Assembly (NCBI GenBank): GCA_037974665.1
Contig: CM075783.1
Coordinates: 44,105,818-44,169,817, forward strand
DNA length: 64,000 nucleotides
Origin: Ehretia macrophylla
Lineage: Eukaryota > Streptophyta > Magnoliopsida > Boraginales > Ehretiaceae
Direction of reading: 5' to 3'
Shown here: piece by piece, positions 58,263 through 64,000 of the stretch
How the letters are laid out: every line of letters starts with the position of its first letter
Numbering within the stretch: position 1 is the first letter of the stretch
Notes under the pieces: generated by a model
The model's database searches: none
What the model saw: the letters and a program-made list of their open reading frames with translations, nothing else
Told to the model about the DNA's origin: nothing
Position numbers and translations under genes: made by a program

Positions 58263-59300
58263 AGCCAGGGGCGTAGTCAGGGCCAAAGCCATAACAGACC
58301 AGTGAATAACCGTGGCCCGACTAAAGCGCCATCAGCCTCTTCCACCCACGAATCCACAGGTAGTTCATCTGCTACTCAGTCTATCAACTGTTCTTATTGT
58401 GACAAGAAGGGGCATACCAAGGCCCAATGCTGGAAGAAGTCAGGACGTTGTATGCGGTGTGGCAGTGATCAGCATCAGATCAAGGATTGCCCTAAATGTC
58501 AAGCGGGACAGAATCAGGTTAAACCAGCTGGTAGAGGCAAGACTCCAATTCCTAGAGTTCAGGCTCGAGCTTATGCTATTGAGTGCGAGGAGCTTCCAGA
58601 GGAGACCGCTGTTGTTGAAGGTACATTCTTCATACTGAATCAACCTGTTAGGGTACTAATTGATCCGGGTGCTACTCATTCATTTATTACTCCCTTATGT
58701 GTGCAACGTGTGAAACTACAAGTTGTATGTTTGCCTTACGAAGTAGAAGTTGGTACTCTGATGGGTTCTAAACTTGTTACTAGCTCAGCTTGTAAAGCAT
58801 GTAAAATCCAAATTAAGGATAGGGAATTCTCAGCCAATCTTATCGTATTACCTTTTCGAGACTATGAGGTCATTATAGGGATGGACTGGTTGGCAAAGCA
58901 TCATGCCCAACTAGATTGCCGGACGAAGATTGTAACTTTCCAGGTACCTGGTCAACCAATATTGGAGGTAATGGGTCGAAGAGATTTCACCGGGAGTTCT
59001 ATCATTTCATCTACGAAAGCAGTGAAGTCTTTAAGAAAAGGGTATAGTGGATACATAGCTTACCTCATCAACAAGCCGTCGGACAAAGCTAATTTGGAGG
59101 AGATGCCAGTGATCAAAGACTATGCGGATGTGTTTCCAGAAGAATTGCCCGGTTTATCCCCAAATCGGGAGATCGAGTTCATTATAGAGTTACTGCCTGG
59201 CACCCAGCCGATATCTAAAGCTCCCTATCGTATGGCACTAGCCGAGCTGCAAGAATTGAAGGACCAATTGCAAGGATTGTTAAAGAAAGGGTTTGTTTAG
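58263..59300 (+). pseudogene. zinc knuckles, protease and start of reverse transcriptase
   Basis: This is the open stretch between the stops at 58260 and 59298. Two CCHC zinc knuckles of the form CX2CX4HX4C are present (CSYCDKKGHTKAQC at about 58389-58430 and CMRCGSDQHQIKDC at about 58449-58490); such motifs bind RNA in the nucleocapsid part of Gag. The aspartic protease follows, with the active-site motif LIDPGATHSFI (aspartate codon at 58662) and IIGMDWL further on. The last third (from about 59120, EELPGLSPNREIEF) is the N-terminal lead of reverse transcriptase. No ATG needs to be used here because the region belongs to the polyprotein. Confidence 0.88.
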
Positions 59301-59318
59301 CCGAGCTCTTCTCCGTGA

Positions 59319-60008
59319 GGTGCACCAGTCCTATTTGTAAAGAATAAAGACGAAACGTTAAGGCTATGCATCGATTACCGAGGATTGAACCAAGTGACTG
59401 TCAAGAATAAATACCCACTTCCACTGATCGATGAGTTATTTGATCAACTTCAAGGAGCCAAAGTGTATTCGAAACTCGACTTGAGGCAAGGGTACTATCA
59501 GTTGTGGATAAAAAAGGAGGATGTGCCTAAAACGGCTTTCAGGACAAGATATGGGCATTATGAATATGTGGTGATGCCATTTGGACTAACCAATGCCCCT
59601 GCAGCTTTTATGGATTTGATGCACAGGGTGTTTCAACCCTACTTGGACCAATTTGTAGTGATCTTCATTGATGATATTTTGGTGTACTCGAAATCTGAGG
59701 CTGAGCATAAACAACATCTGCGATTGGTATTGCAGAAACTTCGAGAACATCAATTGTATGCAAAGTTTAGCAAGTACAAATTTTGGTTGTAGCAGATTGC
59801 ATTTTTGGGGCATATCATATCCCAAGAAGGAATAGCAGTGGAACCAGCAAAGATAGAAGCGGTGATGTCTTGGAAGATACCGGAAAACGTTAGGAAGGTT
59901 CGGAGTTTTCTTGGTCTAGCCGGCTATTATCGGAGGTTCGTGAAGGATTTCTCAAAGATTGCAGGACCGCTTACAAAGCTCACTCAAAAGAAAACAAAGT
60001 TCGTGTAG
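59319..60008 (+). pseudogene. reverse transcriptase segment
   Basis: In-frame continuation holding the polymerase core: [51 protein letters not shown], and the catalytic [11 protein letters not shown] (the YXDD-box equivalent) near 59668-59700. After a TAG at 59790 the frame continues with AFLGHIIS and [18 protein letters not shown], the usual region between the polymerase and RNase H. It ends at a TAG at 60006. The catalytic aspartates are present, but the stops at 59316, 59790 and 60006 prevent a complete enzyme. Confidence 0.9.
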
Positions 60009-61750
60009 GATGACAAGTATGAGAACAGCTTTCAAGAATTGAAGAAAAGATTGACTACGGCACCTGTTCTTGCATTGCCTGAAGGGAGTCAAGGTTTTGT
60101 AATCTATAGCGATGCTTCGAAGGAAGGATTGGGTTGTGTGTTGATGCAAAATGGTAGAGTGATTGCGTATGCTTCTAGGAAACCGAAGCCGTATGAATTG
60201 AACTACCCGACGCATGATTTGGAGTTAGCGGCTATTATGTTTGCACTCAAGAAATGGAGGCACTATCTGTGGGGTAACAAGTTCGAGGTGTTTATTGATC
60301 AGAAGAGCTTGAAATACTTGTTCTCACAAAAAGAGTTGAATATGAGGCAAAGGCGGTGGATGGAGCTTTTGGATGATTACAACTACACAATCAATTATGT
60401 TCCCGATAAAGCAAATGTAGTTGCAGATGCCTTAAGTAGGAAAGCGAGCATGGAAAAACTGGAAGTCAAGTTGCAGGAGTTGTTGGAGGAAGCCTTTTTA
60501 TGGAAACCACAATTGACTCGGAAATGGTTACTTTTTTCCACTACACAAGTTCAATCGACCTTGTTGTCTGAATTACGAGAGGCTCAACAGAAGAACCAAC
60601 AGTTTCAGAAGATTAAAGAAAGCAACACATATTTCAAGTTTCATGATGATGGTATTTGGAGGTTTAAGAATCGGATTTGCGTTCCTAATGAGCCAGAGTT
60701 GAAAAAGAAGATTCTTGAAGAAGCCCATAATTCAAGATACACTATTCACCCCAGCGGAACAAAGATGTACCGGGATTTGAAGCAATACTATTGGTGGAAT
60801 AACATGAAGAGAGAGATCGCAGAGTTTGTGGCATGGTGTTTGACTTGCCAGAGAGTCAAAGCAGAACATCAACGACCAGCAGGTTTACTTCAGCCGTTGG
60901 AGATTCCTCAATGCAAATGGGAACATATAACAATGGACTTTGTTATGGACCTGCCTAGGTCACAAAAGGCTCATGACGCCGTTTGGGTCATAATGGATAG
61001 ATTGACTAAGTCAGCGCACTTCTTACCGATGAACAAGGAGGATAGTCCTGAGAAGTTGGGAGATATGTATGTGGCAGAGATTGTAAGATTGCACGGGATG
61101 CCTGTGAGTATTGTATTGGATAGGGATCCTTGTTTTACTTCCCGATTTTGGAAGAGATTGCAAGAAGCTTTGGGAACGAATTTGAGTTTCAACACGGCTT
61201 ATCACCCTCAGACTGATGGACAATCGGAAAGAACTATTCAGATTCTGGAGGATATGCTGAGGGCGTGTGTTTTAGACTTCGGGAAAGGTTGGGAGAAATA
61301 TCTGTCTCTAGCGGAGTTCGCTTATAATAATAGTTATCAGGCCACTATCGGGATGGCCCCATTTGAGGCATTGCATGGATGTAAGTGTCGATCCCCAATT
61401 TACTGGGATGAAGTAGGTGAGACGAAGACTTTTGACCCGACCCTTCTACCTGAACTTATGAAGACTGTTAATAATATCCACCTCATCCGGAAACGGATGC
61501 TTACCGCCCAGAGCAGGCAGAAAAGTTATGCCGACCGACGGAGACGGAGTCTAGAGTTTGAGGTCGGCGACAAGGTGTTCTTGAAGATATCACCTCGGAG
61601 GGGACTGATTAAACATGGCAAGGGTGGAAAGTTGAGCCCGAGGTTTGTAGGACTATTTACGATAATTGAGAAGGTTGGCAAATTGGCATATCGCCTGGCA
61701 CTACCCCAAAACCTCTCCAATATTCACGACGTCTTTCATGTTTCAATGCT
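60009..61750 (+). pseudogene. RNase H and integrase segment
   Basis: About 580 codons without a stop, the best preserved part. Counting from 60039, RNase H has its acidic residues at about D25 (YSDAS), E62 (LELAA), D87 (FIDQKS) and D130 (ADALSRK). The position after D87 is Q, where related elements usually have H. Integrase follows, with a zinc-binding domain (H230, H237, C267, C270) and a DDE core at D300 (TMDFV), D361 (LDRDPCF) and E397 (GQSERT), which gives exactly 35 residues between the last two. The C-terminal GPY/F-type module is present, but its hallmark reads VGLF. The frame is lost near 61750. Confidence 0.92.
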
Positions 61751-61984
61751 CGGAAGTATCATCCTGATCAATCGCATATCTTGGAACCATAGCCGTTAAA
61801 GCTTCGGGAGAACTTGTCTTATGAGGAAAAGCCCATTCGGATCCTAGACCAGTAAGATCGGGAGTTGCGCAACAAAACTATACCGATGGTGAAAGTGTTA
61901 TGGGATCACCATGGAGTTGAAGAAGCAACGTGGGAAAGGCGAGACCAGATGGAGCAACAATATCCGACTTTATTTCAAAGGTAA
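61751..61984 (+). pseudogene. chromodomain-like C-terminus of integrase, frameshifted
   Basis: In the frame starting at 61751 the sequence reads [11 protein letters not shown], then LSYEEKPIRILD, LRNKTIPMVKVLWDHHG and VEEATWERRDQM, and ends QQYPTLFQR before TAA. This is the arrangement seen at the end of Tekay/Del chromovirus integrases, where a chromodomain-type fold is thought to direct insertion to particular chromatin. Two stops (61790 and 61853) and the upstream frameshift separate it from integrase. The chromodomain call rests on the WDHHG and EEATWE pattern only. Confidence 0.75.
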
Positions 61985-62011
61985 TATTGAATTTCGGGAT
62001 GAAATTCTTTT

Positions 62012-62024
62012 AAGGAGGGGAGGA
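62012..62024 (+). other. Polypurine tract
   Basis: AAGGAGGGGAGGA lies immediately before the 3' LTR start TGTGAGG, the expected primer position for plus-strand synthesis. It is entirely purine and directly abuts the LTR. Confidence 0.9.
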
Positions 62025-64000
62025 TGTGAGGCCCGACCTCGATTTACGTGCGATACCTCGTTTCCTGTGCCCTAACCTAGATTTGCGTGCTTTGACCTAG
62101 TTTTAAGAATTGTGTTTCATTTTGTATGCCTTACATTGAATTACGTGCATTCATTTAGGGTTGCGTGCATTTATTTGAGAAACGTGCATTCGTCTCGTAG
62201 TTCGTGCCCTAAACCTAGAAAAGCATGCCCTTACGCTAATCAAGAAAACATCTTACACAAAGCACTAGATCAATAATTAATACTACAAATCACACTAACT
62301 AATATTAAATTACTAATTCAACCCACTAGAAGATGAAATTGCACCAAAAGCTAGACATTCTTATTCTTTATTCCTTATTCTTTTGCACTTTCCAAACACA
62401 CAATTAAATCATGCTCAAAAGATGACAAAGATTCAGCATTTTTCAAGCCTTGGCCGACCATGTAAGAGCATGTGATCAAGCTTTGCAATTTCAAAGTTCA
62501 TGCTTAGACAAGTTATGACACAATGCATAAAAAATTACCTCAAAACCCTCTTCAAAACTCCAAATCTCGACACAAGCTCCTTGCCCATGCTAGGATGATT
62601 CAAATTGTGCTTCTTACAAATCTGAAATTTACAAGCTCAAGACCGACATATGCTTGAAACTTTGCAAAACTTTTATTTTTTTTTCTTCATTATCTCTCAT
62701 TTCCTCTCATTCTTCTCTCTCTCTCTCGGTCTTGGCTGAGTTTCTACACTCCATAGCTTATCTTCATCACTCCATGGTTCATCAAGGCATGCAAGAAGCT
62801 AGGGAGCTCGACTAAGCAAACTAGGTTGCAAGAAACACACATGCAAGCTCTTTGAATCTCCATTTCGGCTTAGGTGAGTTTTCTAGCTTCCATTTCTTTT
62901 CTTCTTGATTCTAACCACACGCACCTACTAAGAACTTGGTTACTAAGCTAGGAAATTTGAGAAAATCGAGTGGTGTCTCAGCTAAGCAAGGAAAAGAATC
63001 AATCTTGTGCAACCATCAAGAGTCTTGTGCATCTTCTTGTTGTTTTGCTAAGGTGAGGGCTAAACTTCTTGAAAATCTTTCAAAAAACCATATGCATGCC
63101 CTTAAATGTCTATCTTTACTTCTGTACTTGAGATATATGTGTGTTCATGAGCTTTTATAAACATGCATGGCAAGATTCTTGGCTAGAATGTGATGATAGA
63201 TGAAATCGGGTATGTGACAGCCTTCTGCCTTGTTGGTGCGAGGTGATTTTGACTAGGCAAATGATGTTGAAAATGCATGAAAATTGGTATATAACTAGTT
63301 TTTCCAGTTCTGAACACTTTTCGAGGAAATATACCAAAGCTAAGTTTGACTCTAAGGTCCTCAAAATGGCAAATCATTAAAATGTGTCCAAATCTGGAAA
63401 GTCTGGAAAAATGAAGCAGGTTTTGGCAGATTCACTGACCTTGTGGAACGAACCAGTTTTGACTTAGTAAATGATATTCAAAATGCATGAAATTTGGTGT
63501 TCTTCTAGAGTTTTAAGTTCCGGACATTTTTATCAGAAATGGACTAAGGAAAAATCTGAGCCTAAAGCCCTAAAAAACGACAAGTATTGAAATATGTGCA
63601 TATCTGGACAATTTTGTGCAGTCTCACTGTTTTGGCTATAACTATTGAACCCGAACTCCAAATGATGCGAGGTTTGTTTCTGAATTTAGTTCACTTCTTA
63701 AGATTTAATTGGAAATCTTATTAACTGGAATTGGATATTGTTGCCTTGTCTTAATGATTATGAGAAAATAGTCCATTGCAGTGAGGGTTTCACTTAGTGA
63801 TATGCTTAGAAAAATTATTGTAGCTTCTCTTGTTGTATTAAATGCTTGGGATTGTGGCATTGGGATGTTGTGTGGACTGTTTTGAATACTTGAGGGTGTT
63901 TGAATTAATCGATGCATGGCTTGAGTTTGATTTTGAGATGACTTGGGGCTTAATCGCACGGGTAAGCACGAATTGAAACCCTAGTGACTAGGTAAATTCA
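62025..64000 (+). repeat. 3' LTR, first 1976 bp (continues past the window)
   Basis: It starts TGTGAGGCCCGACC and matches the 5' LTR base by base with scattered substitutions. It lacks about 20 bases near 62206 (one GTGCC repeat unit). The window ends about 1.6 kb before the expected end of this LTR, so the 3' boundary and the target-site copy cannot be seen. Confidence 0.93.

Larger units (their letters stand above)
57474..61984 (+). pseudogene. gag-pol: gag-pol polyprotein gene, interrupted
   Basis: The coding remains lie in one frame from the ATG at 57474 to about 61750, then continue in another frame to the stop at 61982-61984. A single fused gag-pol frame is typical of chromoviruses. 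In-frame stops are seen at 57519, 58248, 58260, 59298, 59316, 59790 and 60006. A one-base deletion near 61750 shifts the frame, and two further stops follow at 61790 and 61853. All core enzymatic domains can still be recognised, so decay is by point mutation and not by large deletion. The copy cannot make a full polyprotein. Alternative ATGs such as the one at 57561 could still give partial proteins. Confidence 0.9.
53640..64000 (+). mobile_element. Ty3/Gypsy chromovirus-type LTR retrotransposon, Tekay/Del-like, 3' end outside window
   Basis: This element is inserted in plus orientation in a satellite monomer, after the landmark TTTGCTGGCC. Order: 5' LTR (53640-57200), primer-binding site, gag-pol remains (57474-61984), polypurine tract, 3' LTR (62025 to the window end). 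The internal region is 4824 bp. The domain order gag, protease, reverse transcriptase, RNase H, integrase is that of Ty3/Gypsy. The long LTRs, the long C-terminal extension of integrase and a chromodomain-like end suggest the Tekay (Del) clade; that clade call is from memory of the families. The expected 5-bp target copy is TGGCC (53635-53639), but its partner lies beyond the window. The two LTRs differ by a few percent by eye plus small indels, so the insertion is not recent. Confidence 0.92.

Overview
The window reads as plant nuclear heterochromatin. It holds no recognisable host protein-coding gene. It is a single head-to-tail tandem array interrupted by LTR retrotransposon sequence. A plant origin is supported by six 5S rRNA copies with the plant 5S sequence, by a Ty3/Gypsy element with a chromovirus-type polyprotein, and by a primer-binding site for initiator methionine tRNA. 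The species cannot be named from this sequence.

The array has two related unit types, all in the same orientation. Long units of about 680 bp (1-1731 and 4423-6116) consist of a core of about 341 bp plus a 5S module of about 338 bp. The module is about 45 bp of 5S downstream flank, the 119 bp 5S copy on the minus strand, and about 173 bp of 5S upstream flank. Short units of about 341 bp (1732-4422, 6117-21894, 25457-30124, 33705-33951, 37971-53639) consist of the core alone, joined directly end to end. The short satellite is therefore the 5S rDNA intergenic spacer core without the gene. I count roughly 115-120 short monomers against six 5S copies. The monomers are clearly diverged from one another, but local higher-order periodicities are visible: a four-monomer register near 7.3-11.8 kb and a duplicated dimer near 46.9-48.3 kb.

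One family of long-LTR elements (LTR about 3.56 kb) has inserted at least four times into the satellite. Three are solo LTRs in minus orientation (21895-25456, 30125-33704, 33952-37970), each with a recognisable 5-bp target duplication. The fourth is an element in plus orientation from 53640 past the window end. It has its 5' LTR, primer-binding site, decayed gag-pol, polypurine tract and the first 1976 bp of its 3' LTR. Its gag-pol was one continuous reading frame and is now broken by in-frame stops and one frameshift, so it is probably non-autonomous.

The main points of interest are the origin of a satellite from 5S rDNA spacer, the three 5S subtypes that recur in two separated blocks, the recurring deletions bounded by short direct repeats, and two independent solo LTRs at nearly the same base of the monomer.
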